From the NCBI GenBank assembly GCA_031550435.1, contig JAVBOO010000034.1:1-64000 (forward strand): a DNA stretch of 64,000 bases, written 5' to 3'. The notes beneath the pieces were generated by a model. It was given only the letters and a program-made list of their open reading frames with translations. It was not told the origin of the DNA and made no database searches. Below are positions 26,480 to 36,010 of the stretch, piece by piece (the first letter of the stretch is position 1; every line of letters starts with the position of its first letter). This DNA is from JAVBOO01 sp031550435. Lineage in GTDB: Bacteria > Bacillota > Clostridia > Lachnospirales > WRAX01. Both the position numbers and the translations under genes were made by a program.

Positions 26480-26573
26480 TGAGCCGTTATTGATCCCCCC
26501 GCTTATACCGGCCCTGCGGACCTAAGGGTGACTGATGCGACAAATTTTGCGAATGGTTTAATTATTGCCTCAA
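26480..26573 (-). repeat. Interspersed repeat family A, copy 4
   Basis: On the minus strand: GAGGCAATAATTAAACCATTCG, a variant TTTGTCGCATCAG, CTTAGGTCCGCAGGGCCGG, TATAAGCGGGGGGATCAATAA. It overlaps the last bases of recO (stop at 26570-26572) and fills most of the radC-recO gap. Confidence 0.7.
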
Positions 26574-27301
26574 TAAATAAGCTCTCTGCTTTTTAACTTG
26601 ATATCCAGATTTGCTTCCGTGAAAAACAGAGCGGTTTTGTAAAGATTGTTTAAGAGCTCTTTTCTTGAGTTTTGTTTGAATAATGTATGTACATCGCTAA
26701 AGTAGATGTATTTCAGCCCGTCTATAGTTTCGGCATCGATGTCGGTGAGCCCGAACGCGTTTGTAACGCAGCTCGGGCAGACCAAACCGGACTGACCGAA
26801 ACGGTAACGCTCGGAAATATCGGAGCAGGAAGAACAAAAGTCCAGTTCCGGCATATAGCCTTCGAGCTTCATAAGTTTCAGCAAAAAAACCGTGAAAACA
26901 AAACGTGAGTTTATGTTCGTTTTGCAAAAAGCTTCAAAAGCCCGGTTGAGAAGCGCATAAACCTCAGCGCTCTCCATTTCGGGCTTCATGATTTTATCGC
27001 AAAGTTCCGCCATATAGCAAGCATAGCAGAAAATGCCGTAATCGTTTCTGACTTGATAGCGGTTGTCGATGAGCTGTGCCTGAGTCACCGAGAGAAAACC
27101 GTTTCCTTCATATACCACAAACTCGGAAACCGAAAACAATTCGACTGCCGCGGCGAGTTTGCTTTGAGGTTTTTTCGCCCCCTTTGCGTAAAGGTAAGCC
27201 TTTCCTCTGTTTTCGAACAGAACCGTCAACGTTTTATCGTAATCTTTGTTGACGGTTGCATTCAAGATAATGCCGTTATCCTTAAACATACTCAATTGCA
27301 T
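26570..27301 (-). CDS. recO: DNA repair protein RecO
   Basis: 243 aa. OB-fold N-terminus (KDNGIILNATVNKDYDKTLTVL), a KGAKKPQSKLAAAVELFS strand-turn, a helical middle, and a four-cysteine zinc site C-x2-C...GLVCPSCV typical of RecO. Loads RecA onto SSB-coated DNA with RecR. Start 27301 (ATG) is used here; TTG or ATG a few codons in would have better spacing to GGTGA. It lies in the conserved order era-yqzL-recO. Confidence 0.93.
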   Translation of the reverse strand: MQLSMFKDNGIILNATVNKDYDKTLTVLFENRGKAYLYAKGAKKPQSKLAAAVELFSVSEFVVYEGNGFLSVTQAQLIDNRYQVRNDYGIFCYACYMAELCDKIMKPEMESAEVYALLNRAFEAFCKTNINSRFVFTVFLLKLMKLEGYMPELDFCSSCSDISERYRFGQSGLVCPSCVTNAFGLTDIDAETIDGLKYIYFSDVHTLFKQNSRKELLNNLYKTALFFTEANLDIKLKSRELIY

Positions 27302-27310
27302 TCACCGGCG

Positions 27311-27466
27311 CTAAAGTAGTTTGGAACCGCGTGTTCTTGTTTCGTTAGAGTTGTCGTTTCTATCACGGTCATTCGGAACGGAGGTCTTGTTTTTTCTGTA
27401 TTCCAGATAATCCGAGATTTGCCCCGTCCGAGAAAAAATATACCAATCTTTATTTGAGCTTGTCAT
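27311..27466 (-). CDS. yqzL: YqzL-like small protein
   Basis: 51 aa from the ATG at 27466, which has GGGGGG 6 bases upstream; the longer reading frame upstream is not supported. The segment DWYIFSRTGQISDYLEYRK matches the short YqzL pattern (W-x-x-F-x-x-T-G-x-x-x-x-Y-L). The C-terminal half is very polar (NDRDRNDNSNETRTRG). In Bacillus yqzL lies next to recO, as here. Function unknown. Confidence 0.75.
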   Translation of the reverse strand: MTSSNKDWYIFSRTGQISDYLEYRKNKTSVPNDRDRNDNSNETRTRGSKLL

Positions 27467-27930
27467 ATTAACCCCCCTGCCAATATACAGCAATAATATA
27501 AAAAATAAATGACTGTGTTTATATTTTTTGCAAAGAGGATAAATATATACCAGGGAAAAAATTAAAAGCATAAAGCATTCAGCCTTTGTGCGGATAAGGC
27601 GTCAAGCTATTTCTTCGGCAACAAAATATAGGAAAACGCTATATTTTGTTGTACCCTCACCTTGGAGCAGAAATCGCTGCAAGAAACACGCAGACGATTT
27701 CTGAGCGCTCCGGCTCGGCACGAGTAACCGCGTAAGTATTTTATGCGGTGTTTTACTTCCGCGGTAATAATCTACGCGTTGCTCCGAAAAGTTCGGGTTT
27801 TATACCACTTATTTACTCGGGTATAAAACCCCTTGCCGCTAAATCCGCAACGTCTGCTTCGCAGCCTTTGTGCGGATAAGGCGTCAAGCTTTTCTACGCG
27901 TTGCTCCGAAAAGTCCGGGTTTTATACCAC
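27467..27930. other. Intergenic region with stacked repeats between era and yqzL
   Basis: No gene. It holds direct repeats of CAGCCTTTGTGCGGATAAGG (27580-27608 and 27862-27890), direct repeats of CTACGCGTTGCTCCGAAAAG (27771-27815 and 27893-27937) and a full family B copy (27612-27770). The second direct repeat reaches into the era stop codon. Confidence 0.75.
27612..27770 (+). repeat. Interspersed repeat family B, copy 4 (long form)
   Basis: CTTCGGCAACAAAATATAGG pairs with the following CTATATTTTGTTG, making a hairpin; then an inner stem around CAGAAATCGCTGC, and the CGGCACGAGTAACCGCG hairpin unit ending ACTTCCGCGGTAATAA. This is the uninterrupted version of the copy at 60396. Confidence 0.8.
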
Positions 27931-28821
27931 TTATTTATACCCAAAGCTGTTAAGCAAAAACGAGCTGTCCCGCCAGTCTTTCTTGACCTTAACCCAAAGC
28001 TGCAAAAACATCTTAGAGCCGAGGAATCTCTCAATATCAAGCCTTGCTGCCTGGCCGATTTTTTTCAGCATGTCACCGTTTTTGCCGATAATCATGCCCT
28101 TGTGCGAATCTTTTTCGCAGTAAATCGTAACCTCAAGGTCAAACATGTCCTTATCGGGCCGTTTTTTCATGGACATAACCTCAACGGCAATACCATGCGG
28201 TACTTCGTCCTGCAAAAAGTACAGAGCCTTTTCTCTGACAAGCTCTGCGACAAGCTGTCGTTCAGGCTGGTCGGTTATCATATCGGCGGGGAAGTACTGC
28301 GGTCCTTCCGGCAGCTTTTCTCTTATAACCTTTAAAAGCTCACCCGTGTTATCGCCGTTAAGCGCGGATACGGGAACAAAGTCGAAAAAGTCTATGCGCT
28401 GCTTATAGATATCGATTATACGCAGTATTTTTTCCTTATCTACCGTATCGATCTTGTTTATTACAAGGATAATCGGTGAACGGGTGTTTGCCAGTTTTTT
28501 TAATATTCCTTCGTCAGCAGGCGATATTTTCTCGACAGGGTTTACGAGGTACAGTATCATATCCACATCACGCATGGAGCTTTCGGCGCTTTTGACCATA
28601 TACTCGCCTAGCTTTGACTTGGGTGCGTGTATGCCGGGGGTATCAATAAATATTATCTGCGAGGTTTCGTCGGTCAGTATCGCCTGTATCTTGTTTCTTG
28701 TGGTCTGAGGCTTATTCGAAATTATCGCTATTTTTTCTCCGACCAGCGAGTTCATCAGTGTCGATTTGCCCACGTTCGGCTGGCCTATTACCGAGACAAA
28801 GCCCGATTTAAATTTGCTCAA
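27931..28821 (-). CDS. era: GTPase Era
   Basis: 296 aa from a TTG at 28821 that has AAAGGAAG 7 bases upstream; the ATG at 28872 would overlap the upstream gene by 38 bases. GTP motifs: GQPNVGKST (G1), DTPGIHAPKSKLG (G3), NKIDTVD (G4). The C-terminal KH domain has HKGMIIGKNGDMLKKIG. Binds the 3' end of 16S rRNA during 30S assembly. The stop codon lies at the edge of a direct repeat, so the tail SSFLLNSFGYK is partly encoded by repeat sequence. Confidence 0.95.
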   Translation of the reverse strand: MSKFKSGFVSVIGQPNVGKSTLMNSLVGEKIAIISNKPQTTRNKIQAILTDETSQIIFIDTPGIHAPKSKLGEYMVKSAESSMRDVDMILYLVNPVEKISPADEGILKKLANTRSPIILVINKIDTVDKEKILRIIDIYKQRIDFFDFVPVSALNGDNTGELLKVIREKLPEGPQYFPADMITDQPERQLVAELVREKALYFLQDEVPHGIAVEVMSMKKRPDKDMFDLEVTIYCEKDSHKGMIIGKNGDMLKKIGQAARLDIERFLGSKMFLQLWVKVKKDWRDSSFLLNSFGYK

Positions 28822-28834
28822 TATTACACTTCCT

Positions 28835-29959
28835 TTATTCAAATGTCGGTTCTTTTTCGCTTTGCAACACACATATCCATGTTTTTCCTTTGTTCAGCAG
28901 CAATTCACTGCCGTCCGCGTTATACCATTTTGTTGCTTCTTTTTCGGAAGCCTTTGACCATTTTATCGGTATGTATACTCCGCCTGTCGCAAGATAGCCC
29001 GTACCCGAACCGACAAGCTCTGCGGCGCGATGTCCGTACGTGTCGCCTTTTATCTGCCACATATCAGCGGATTGTACGATTACGTTTGTAACCGTGAGCT
29101 GCTCGCCTGTTTCCTCGTCGATCTGAGCCTCTCCGTATTCGTACTTGCCGTAAAGCTTTGTATTGACGTCATAAGTAAAGTATGAGCCGTTTGACTGTGA
29201 AAACGGAATTCGTATTGTTTTTGACTCTATACTCAGAGAAGGGACGGTAAAACCTTCATAAAACGAGAAAAGCGGCTTGTAGTCTTCGGGAAGTTTTGTG
29301 TTTAAACCGTTTTTCTCTGCCGCCTTAAGAAGATTCTCCGAATTTGAGTAAGAGCTGTGTTCGTACAGTCCTTTGCTGACTCTTGCCTGATCTCTCCAAT
29401 AAAGCGTGCCGTCGTATTTCATACCGTCCACGTTATCTATTTTTAACGATTGTATCTTCGAATATGCATCTTCGGAGCCGCCGTGATGAGCAAGTATCGC
29501 TCCGTTATCGAGGGCGAACAGCAGGAAGTAATCTCTGGCGCTTCGAATCGAACCTATTTTTTTCGAGTCAGCGCCTTGGAAAACAGCCACAATTCTTGTT
29601 ATGTCTCCTTCGGTTAAAACCTCATAATAGATATCCGCTGCGGAAATACCGCTTTGAGGAAGCGATACGGCACGGTTGTTTATGACTACGGCTATAGGAC
29701 GAGCCATAGCGCGCCGCTCATCTATGTATTCACCGGTCAGGGGGCTTTTTAGCTTGCCTTCGATGTTTTCAGTTGGCTCGGGAGTCTGAGTCGGAGACTC
29801 GGTCGCAGACGGACTCTCGGAAACAACCACGCCGATAAGCGATGCTGAATCAGTTGTCTCGGGCGTTGGGATGAGTTCGTTGAAAACTTCTTTGTTTCGG
29901 GAAGAGCAGGATGTACAAAGCAGGATAACGGTTAATAAAACAGTAAATTCCTTGAGCAT
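28835..29959 (-). CDS. DUF3048 (YerB-like) lipoprotein
   Basis: 374 aa. Lipobox LCTSC with C18, GGAGGG before the ATG, then a Ser/Thr/Pro/Glu-rich linker (about 35-70). The body matches DUF3048: PLTGEY, RPIAVVINN..ALPQSG-type SLPQSGISAADIYYEVLTEG, RIVAVFQ, IGSIRSARDYF, LAHHGGS, and a C-terminal GTGYLATGGVYIPIKW. Function unknown to me; the protein is exported and membrane-anchored. It is inserted between ybeY and era, where many genomes have dgkA and cdd. Confidence 0.85.
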   Translation of the reverse strand: MLKEFTVLLTVILLCTSCSSRNKEVFNELIPTPETTDSASLIGVVVSESPSATESPTQTPEPTENIEGKLKSPLTGEYIDERRAMARPIAVVINNRAVSLPQSGISAADIYYEVLTEGDITRIVAVFQGADSKKIGSIRSARDYFLLFALDNGAILAHHGGSEDAYSKIQSLKIDNVDGMKYDGTLYWRDQARVSKGLYEHSSYSNSENLLKAAEKNGLNTKLPEDYKPLFSFYEGFTVPSLSIESKTIRIPFSQSNGSYFTYDVNTKLYGKYEYGEAQIDEETGEQLTVTNVIVQSADMWQIKGDTYGHRAAELVGSGTGYLATGGVYIPIKWSKASEKEATKWYNADGSELLLNKGKTWICVLQSEKEPTFE

Positions 29960-29977
29960 AGTCCCTCCGTGGTAACT

Positions 29978-30439
29978 TTAGTCTCTGTTAACTCCCAGTG
30001 AAGCAAGTATCGCGTTTTGCTTTGCAAACATGGCGATTTCTTCCGCCTCGGTCAAATGGTCGTGTCCCAAAAGATGCAGCATGCCGTGAACCGTCAGAAA
30101 CACTAGCTCTCTCAACAGGCCGTGACCATATTCTTCGGCCTGGCGTGTTGCAGTCTCGATGCTTATGACTATATCGCCGATAATTATCGGTGGTTCTTGT
30201 GCGTTTATCTCACCGACGGACTCGTACTGCGGAAAGGAAAGAACGTCCGTGGCCGAGTCGCAGTGTCTATAACGTTTGTTGACAGCTTTAATCTCATCAT
30301 CGGTTACAACCGTGATGCTTAAAGAGCAGGGGACACTGACCTGCTCTTCCGAAGCGGCACACTCGGCCGCAAGTTTCATTTTGTCGTATATCTCGTCACT
30401 CACGGGCATAACCGTATCGTTCGAGTAAACAATATTCAT
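29978..30439 (-). CDS. ybeY: Endoribonuclease YbeY (rRNA maturation)
   Basis: 153 aa. Zinc site HGMLHLLGHDH with the three histidines and the Arg-containing helix LRELVFLTVHG. Matures the 16S rRNA 3' end and takes part in ribosome quality control. Lies 12 bases after pgpH and before the DUF3048 gene, in the order phoH-pgpH-ybeY-era usual for Firmicutes. Confidence 0.95.
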   Translation of the reverse strand: MNIVYSNDTVMPVSDEIYDKMKLAAECAASEEQVSVPCSLSITVVTDDEIKAVNKRYRHCDSATDVLSFPQYESVGEINAQEPPIIIGDIVISIETATRQAEEYGHGLLRELVFLTVHGMLHLLGHDHLTEAEEIAMFAKQNAILASLGVNRD

Positions 30440-30451
30440 CCAATCACTCTT

Positions 30452-32551
30452 TCACTTCACGGCAGGTCCCGGCGCGGGAGCCGGAGCCGATTTTGCCGCC
30501 TTGGGGTAGGGTATGCGCTCGTGATACATTCCCTTGAAAACTTTCATAAATGATTTCGATATATTATCCAAATCGGTTAAAGTAAGGTTACTCAGCCTCA
30601 GTTGGCCGTCGTTAAGCTTGTCTTTTATCAGTTCGTCAACAAAAGCCTGAACTTCGGACATGGGTTTGCCTGTAGGTATCATTGAGCGGACGGCAGCCTC
30701 TGCCGTATCCGCTAGCATAACTATCGCGGTTTCTTTGCTGCTCGGAATGTCGTTGCCGTATCTGTAGTCACTTTCGTTTATTTCCTCGTCCGGGTACAGC
30801 TTCAGAGCCTTGTAATAAAAGAATTTCATCATAGTGTTTCCGTGGTGCTCGGCTATGAACCTGACAATGTTTGCGGGAAGCCTGTACTCTTTTGCGAGTT
30901 CGAGACCGTAACTGACGTGTTCCTTCAGAACCGCTACGCTGTCGAGAGGAGACATATGGTCGTGAGGGTTTTCTCCGATTATATTCTCGGAAAAATAATC
31001 CGGGAAACGAAGTTTTCCGATATCGTGGTAGTAGCCCCCGACTTTAGAGAGCAGTGAATTCGCTCCGATATCGTATGCGGCGGTTTCGGCAAGGTTGGCG
31101 ACAATGAGGCTGTGGTGATATGTTCCGGGAGCTTCGAGCACAAGCCTGCGCAGCAGTTTGTTGCTCGGGTTTGCCAAATCCAGCAGTTTTATCGGTGTCG
31201 TCACCCCGAATGTCGCCTCCCAAAACGGAAGGCTGCCGATACAGAGTATGACGATCAAAACCCCGTTAAGTATCGCGTATACAGCGTTGTTCGTAACCGT
31301 CATGTAACTCACGTTAACGTTCAGCAGCAGACTGAGTGCAACCGCGATAAAACCGCTGACTGCGCTCACTGTGATTCCGATTGAAAACACTCTGTTTCTT
31401 TCCGTCGTGTAGCGCGCAAAAATTGCGGCAAATACGCCCGTGAGCGCAAAGTACAGTAAAAACTCCGTGTCCGCTCTGAGTACAAGCGAGCAGATGATGG
31501 TTACAGTAAAGCTGAACACAATCGCAAGCCTTGTATCGAGCAGTATGGAAACGAGCATTGTCATCAGCAATATCGGTACAAACTGGTAGGGCACGGATTT
31601 AAGCAGCCAGGCTCCTATCATTGTCAGCGAAAACAGAGTAAAAAGCATGAATGCGCCTTTTCTGTTACTTGCCAGAGCCGGCATAAAATAATAAATGTAC
31701 ATCAGCACGGACATAAACGCCACTATACAAACGAGTATAACGCCCGCAACGGACACAATACTCTCCGACAGGCTCTTGTTTGTGTATCCGAGTGTTTCCA
31801 GCACATGGTAAATCTCTTCTGTTATTTTCTCGCCTTCGTCAACAATGTTTTGCCCGCCGGAGATAATTATGGGCTGAACCGAGTTTGAGGCGATTTCCCT
31901 GGCGTTTCTTGTCGCTTCCTCATCCGGAAGGTTGTTTGGCCGTATAACCGCCGATATAATTTCCGAAGCTATAATGCGCTCCGTACTTTCGGTCAGATAA
32001 GCGGCAAGCTCCTTTCTTGCCTCAGTGTTTGCCTGCTCGAGGTCGTTCTCCTTGACTCCTTTGTCGAGAGTAAACTCTGTTATGTATTTGATCGAGCTGC
32101 AAAAATTACTGAACTTGTCCGACGACGAGTAAACGATATAGTTAATCTGTTCGGCAGTGAGGCTGACACCGAGGTCATACAGCGCTTTTGCTCCCTCCTG
32201 AGAAGACGGAGACTGGCTCGCGTAAGGCGAATCCAGGGGGTTAACCCTTATGCGCTCGTCTTTAAGCGTGGCTAATATTGTTTCAAGCTTTGTAAGCGCG
32301 TCGTTTGTTATTTCTTTGCTGCGCGCATATATTGTGTCCACGTTTGCGGCGGCTTCTTTATTCAAACGCTCGGTGGCGATTTCGTTAACTGTGTCCTTTG
32401 GAGCTTTAAATTTAACCGGAGAGTAAGAGTTGACCTCTATTTTATAGCCGCCTTGAAAATACGGCCCGGAGATGATTACACCGAGAGCTATCAACAGAGC
32501 GGCAAGAGAAAGCAGTATGTTGAAAAGGAGATTCGGCCGTTTGTTATTCAT
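30452..32551 (-). CDS. pgpH: 7TM-HD phosphohydrolase PgpH (c-di-AMP phosphodiesterase family)
   Basis: 699 aa. One N-terminal membrane helix, an extracellular 7TMR-HDED domain (about 50-270), seven membrane helices (about 275-460), and a cytoplasmic HD domain with HHSLIVANLAE, YYHDIGKLRFPDYF and HVSYGLELAKEYRLP..IAEHHG. PgpH/YqfF enzymes hydrolyse cyclic di-AMP in Listeria and Bacillus. Start supported by AAAGGAG. The tail APAPAPGPAVK is a Pro/Ala extension. Confidence 0.94.
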   Translation of the reverse strand: MNNKRPNLLFNILLSLAALLIALGVIISGPYFQGGYKIEVNSYSPVKFKAPKDTVNEIATERLNKEAAANVDTIYARSKEITNDALTKLETILATLKDERIRVNPLDSPYASQSPSSQEGAKALYDLGVSLTAEQINYIVYSSSDKFSNFCSSIKYITEFTLDKGVKENDLEQANTEARKELAAYLTESTERIIASEIISAVIRPNNLPDEEATRNAREIASNSVQPIIISGGQNIVDEGEKITEEIYHVLETLGYTNKSLSESIVSVAGVILVCIVAFMSVLMYIYYFMPALASNRKGAFMLFTLFSLTMIGAWLLKSVPYQFVPILLMTMLVSILLDTRLAIVFSFTVTIICSLVLRADTEFLLYFALTGVFAAIFARYTTERNRVFSIGITVSAVSGFIAVALSLLLNVNVSYMTVTNNAVYAILNGVLIVILCIGSLPFWEATFGVTTPIKLLDLANPSNKLLRRLVLEAPGTYHHSLIVANLAETAAYDIGANSLLSKVGGYYHDIGKLRFPDYFSENIIGENPHDHMSPLDSVAVLKEHVSYGLELAKEYRLPANIVRFIAEHHGNTMMKFFYYKALKLYPDEEINESDYRYGNDIPSSKETAIVMLADTAEAAVRSMIPTGKPMSEVQAFVDELIKDKLNDGQLRLSNLTLTDLDNISKSFMKVFKGMYHERIPYPKAAKSAPAPAPGPAVK

Positions 32552-32649
32552 AACGACTCCTTTCGGGGGGTGTTCGTCTATAACGCGCGAAAGAGGATGT
32601 ATAGGAGATAGCGGGTCGCATTAATTCGCGGTGCGCTCGTATGTTATTG

Positions 32650-33663
32650 CTATGCCCGTTTTATCCTGTATTTGCCGGGTTTTAACGAAGCCCCTGTCTT
32701 TTTTCGTATGGCGGATTCTTTCTTTTCGTAAGCTTGAATGATTTTTTGCACCAGAGGATGCCTGACTACGTCTTTATTCGTAAACATCGTAATTCCGATT
32801 TCTTCTATATCTTTGACGATTTCCAGCGCTTCCACAAGTCCGCTGCGCTTTCCGTCGGCAAGGTCGATTTGAGTAATGTCGCCCGTCACGACAGCCTTTG
32901 AGCCAAAACCGATTCGGGTTAAAAACATTTTCATCTGCTCGGGCGTCGTGTTCTGCGCTTCATCAAGCACGATGTATGAGTTATCGAGCGTGCGCCCTCT
33001 CATATATGCCAACGGGGCGACTTCTATCGCGCCTTTTTCCATGTTTTTTTGAAACGATTCCGCACCCATGATGTCATACAAAGCGTCATAGAGCGGTCGC
33101 AGGTACGGATCGACCTTTTGCTGCAAATCACCGGGCAAAAAACCGAGTTTTTCTCCGGCCTCGATGGCGGGTCTTGTCAAAACTATCCTTGCGACTTCGT
33201 TGCGCTTAAAAGCTGTTATTGCCATAGCCATGGCGAGGTAGGTTTTGCCCGTTCCGGCAGGGCCGACTCCGAAAACTATCGTTTTTTTCTTCATCTGTTC
33301 GACGTACTTCTTTTGCCCCATGGTTTTCGGCTTTACGGGGCGGCCGGAAACGGTCGAGCATATGAAACCCTCGCCCATTTTTTCGAGCTCGTCGAAATCG
33401 CTTTCCCCGAGGGAGGATATGATATAGTTTATCGCCTGCTCGTCGGCATCTCCGCCGCCTTCCAGCAGTGCGGTAATTTTGTTTATGACCGCCGCGGCTT
33501 TTTCGATAGAGGAATCTTCTCCGTAAATCAAAATATCCTCGTCGCGGTTAACAATATTTACGCTTAAGGCTTTCTCGATTTTTTTAATATTTTCGTCAAA
33601 GCGTCCGAAAAGACCGGCTATAAGTGCGGCGTCAACTCTAATTGATTTTTTTTGCAATGTCAT
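32650..33663 (-). CDS. phoH: PhoH-like ATPase
   Basis: 337 aa. N-terminal KH-like part (about 20-85), then the PhoH NTPase core: P-loop GPAGTGKTYLAMA, RPAIEAGEKLGFLPGDLQQK, and YIVLDEAQNTTPEQMKMFLTR (Walker B DEAQ). The family is implicated in RNA metabolism. Located between yqfD and pgpH, as in Bacillus. Confidence 0.95.
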   Translation of the reverse strand: MTLQKKSIRVDAALIAGLFGRFDENIKKIEKALSVNIVNRDEDILIYGEDSSIEKAAAVINKITALLEGGGDADEQAINYIISSLGESDFDELEKMGEGFICSTVSGRPVKPKTMGQKKYVEQMKKKTIVFGVGPAGTGKTYLAMAMAITAFKRNEVARIVLTRPAIEAGEKLGFLPGDLQQKVDPYLRPLYDALYDIMGAESFQKNMEKGAIEVAPLAYMRGRTLDNSYIVLDEAQNTTPEQMKMFLTRIGFGSKAVVTGDITQIDLADGKRSGLVEALEIVKDIEEIGITMFTNKDVVRHPLVQKIIQAYEKKESAIRKKTGASLKPGKYRIKRA

Positions 33664-33810
33664 ATATTCGAAAAGGCTCCTCTCGAGGCAAGTATACAGG
33701 TAAGTGCTGATTTAATCGAACGGTTGCGCCTACAAGGGACAAGCGCAAGCAACCGCGGTGTGAAAACCTTATGCAAAGCAAGGTGAGTCCGGGTTTATGT
33801 AAATTATTAA

Positions 33811-35013
33811 TTAATCGGCGTTTCCGGGCTGCGCCGTCTGTGTTATCCCGATTGATTCTATTGTTGTTATAACGGCGTTAAGCTCGACTCGGTCGTCGTA
33901 CTCCGTAAAACTTATATTTTTATCGACTATTTCGGCCACGGCAGGAAAATCAACGGACAGTTTTTGTTCAAGCAAAAGATTCGCAAGCTCTTTTGCCTGT
34001 TCAACGCTTCTGCTGTGTTCGACGTTAACAAATTCCGAGTACTGCTCTTTCACCCCAACGACGGGGAGGGGATAGTTCTTCCCGAAGTTCAGCCTGTGCT
34101 CGCTCAAAGTTTTGTCAAAACACTCGTAAATTATACCGCGGTTAAACAAACCGATTTTGTTGCCGAACAACATTATACTATAGTTGTCCGTTACTTTTCC
34201 AGTATATTTTTTTTCAGTGTAACTGAGCTTAACATCAAGGTTAACGTCGTAATAAAGTTTTGCGGTCACTACTGCCGAGGCGTGAACTTGTTTTTTTGTG
34301 TATTCTTCCTCCGGAGTGCCGATCAATACCTCAGACGACACAAGCAAGTCGCCCTTTTTGACTACATCGCCTTGCTTGACTTTCGGAGTGCCGGAACTCG
34401 TTGCAACGGATACAATCAGACCGGGTCTGTCCGCGATTATATCCGCGGGCGTTGAAGTATCGATAACTTCGGTTTTCGGTATCGTTTCGGTCAGCCGCAC
34501 GGTGACGCGCGTTCCCTTTATTTCCATATCGATCCAAGCTATATCTTTAAAATGCTCTATCAGAAGCTCCTCATACTTTTTATCGGACAAGATTGGCTTG
34601 AAACTTCCGATTTTCAGGTCGTTCTGCGCCAGAAACGCCGTTATCTCGCCGCTGTCGATCCGGTTTGTCCCCTCGATGCCGATAAGCCAGACAAACGACG
34701 ACAGCAGGTATAACGACGCGATAAAAAACAAAGCGCCGAAAACGAGTATTTTTCTTTTTCTGTACCTGTGAGCCAAAAAGGGCAGGCCGCGTTTATCAAC
34801 GATTTTTATGCGCGTTTTGGTTTTTTTAGCGCATGGTTTAAGCCGCCGGAAGGCCTTGACCGATACTTTCATCCGGATATTAGCGCTGTTTCTTGTAACA
34901 TCCCATATATAAATTCCGGAATGGGTCGCCAGGTTTATAAACCGTTCGACCGCAAAGCCGGAAGTCTCAATTTCAACATAGCCTCTCATATTGTTCCATA
35001 TGTTCAAGAGCAT
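33811..35013 (-). CDS. yqfD: Sporulation protein YqfD
   Basis: 400 aa. N-terminal soluble part (GYVEIETSGFAVERFINLATHSGI), one membrane helix (about residues 88-112, LVFGALFFIASLYLLSSFVWLI), and an extracellular domain with VKQGDVVKKGDLLVSSEV and GFVTAKLYY-type strands. In Bacillus yqfD is expressed in the mother cell under sigma-E and is needed for sporulation. RBS GGAGG precedes the ATG. Its presence supports an endospore-forming host. Confidence 0.93.
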   Translation of the reverse strand: MLLNIWNNMRGYVEIETSGFAVERFINLATHSGIYIWDVTRNSANIRMKVSVKAFRRLKPCAKKTKTRIKIVDKRGLPFLAHRYRKRKILVFGALFFIASLYLLSSFVWLIGIEGTNRIDSGEITAFLAQNDLKIGSFKPILSDKKYEELLIEHFKDIAWIDMEIKGTRVTVRLTETIPKTEVIDTSTPADIIADRPGLIVSVATSSGTPKVKQGDVVKKGDLLVSSEVLIGTPEEEYTKKQVHASAVVTAKLYYDVNLDVKLSYTEKKYTGKVTDNYSIMLFGNKIGLFNRGIIYECFDKTLSEHRLNFGKNYPLPVVGVKEQYSEFVNVEHSRSVEQAKELANLLLEQKLSVDFPAVAEIVDKNISFTEYDDRVELNAVITTIESIGITQTAQPGNAD

Positions 35014-35124
35014 GATTTCCTCCGATTGATCGCAAACCGCACAGCATAACGCAGCGTGCTTCTGAGTTTATAGAAGGCAAGATCGAACGATAATGTTGTT
35101 ATATCAATCATTGCGCACCATTGT

Positions 35125-35409
35125 TTAGTAGGCCGAATATTCCATTTTGGAAATGCTTCCCGTAACGGATATGTTTTCTTGGGTCACAAGTTTCAGGCTC
35201 AGTTTTTTACCCTCGACAGACATTATGCCGACGGTGGTTTTAATCCTTACCTTTTCTTCCGTGTATTCAAGTACGCCCTTGTAGTTTTCTATATTGAGCT
35301 CTTCGCAGCCGATAAGCGTGACAAGCGGCAGGTTGAGCATTACTTCCTTTGGAAGATCAAGCATTGCGGTTACGTTTCTTTTTAAGCTTGCGCCGGCTTT
35401 CTTGAACAT
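35125..35409 (-). CDS. yqfC: Sporulation protein YqfC
   Basis: 94 aa from the ATG at 35409 (GGAG 8 bases upstream); a GTG two codons earlier is too close to the ribosome site. YabP/YqfC family: LDLPKEVMLNLPLVTLIGCEELNIENYKGVLEY, then KTTVGIMSVEGKKLSLK. First gene of the yqfC-yqfD-phoH-pgpH cluster. An AT-rich stretch 15-60 bases upstream contains CATATATAA, which could be a sigma-E-type -10 element, but this is a weak call. Confidence 0.92.
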   Translation of the reverse strand: MFKKAGASLKRNVTAMLDLPKEVMLNLPLVTLIGCEELNIENYKGVLEYTEEKVRIKTTVGIMSVEGKKLSLKLVTQENISVTGSISKMEYSAY

Positions 35410-35531
35410 ACACACAGCTCCGAGTTATTATATATTTATATATGCGGACACGAGGGGAAATAGTAGATTGGTCTTTTGCTTAGTGAATAAAGTTGATTAG
35501 AGCGGAAGTTAATTTGAGATTAAAAGCTTAC

Positions 35532-35580
35532 AAAAAAAGACTGTATCGGGCGATTATAAGATCGCCTGATACAGTCTTTG
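35532..35580 (-). terminator. Terminator of the VOC-family gene
   Basis: AAAGACTGTATCGGGCGAT pairs with ATCGCCTGATACAGTCTTT around a TATAAG loop; on the minus strand a run of seven T follows. It lies just beyond the stop at 35591. Confidence 0.85.
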
Positions 35581-35590
35581 TGTTGACTTA

Positions 35591-36010
35591 TCAGTTTTTT
35601 TGGGCAACCAGATTCCACATTACGCCGAACTTATCAAAAACTACTCCGGCGCAAGGACTGTAGAATGTTTCGGATAAAGGCATTGCAACTCTTCCTTCTT
35701 CCGCAACGACCGAAAATATATGTTTTATCTCGTCAACGGAAGTTTCAACCGCAATAGATAAACGTTCGGATTCGGGGGCATTGAGATTTTGTCCCGGGCC
35801 GCAATCCGACATGCGCATGAAATCATCGCCCATTTTTATTGTTGCCTGTACGACTCTTTGCTTGTATTCCTCGGGAATTTGAAAGCCGGGCACCGGCGGC
35901 ATGTCACAAAAACGTAAAACCTGGATAACGTCGGTTTTAAACGCGCGTTTGTACAGTTCGATTGCTTCGCCGCACTCTCCGTTAAAAGTAAAGTATGGTC
36001 TGATATTCAT
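35591..36010 (-). CDS. VOC family (PhnB-like) protein
   Basis: 139 aa. Starts MNIRPYFTFNGECGEAIELYKRAF, the typical N-terminus of PhnB-like glyoxalase-fold proteins, and ends with DKFGVMWNLVAQ (usual form D-x-F-G-x-x-W). The fold is used for many metal-dependent reactions; the substrate cannot be read from sequence. AGGAGG precedes the ATG and a strong terminator follows, so it is probably a single-gene unit. Confidence 0.85.
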   Translation of the reverse strand: MNIRPYFTFNGECGEAIELYKRAFKTDVIQVLRFCDMPPVPGFQIPEEYKQRVVQATIKMGDDFMRMSDCGPGQNLNAPESERLSIAVETSVDEIKHIFSVVAEEGRVAMPLSETFYSPCAGVVFDKFGVMWNLVAQKN

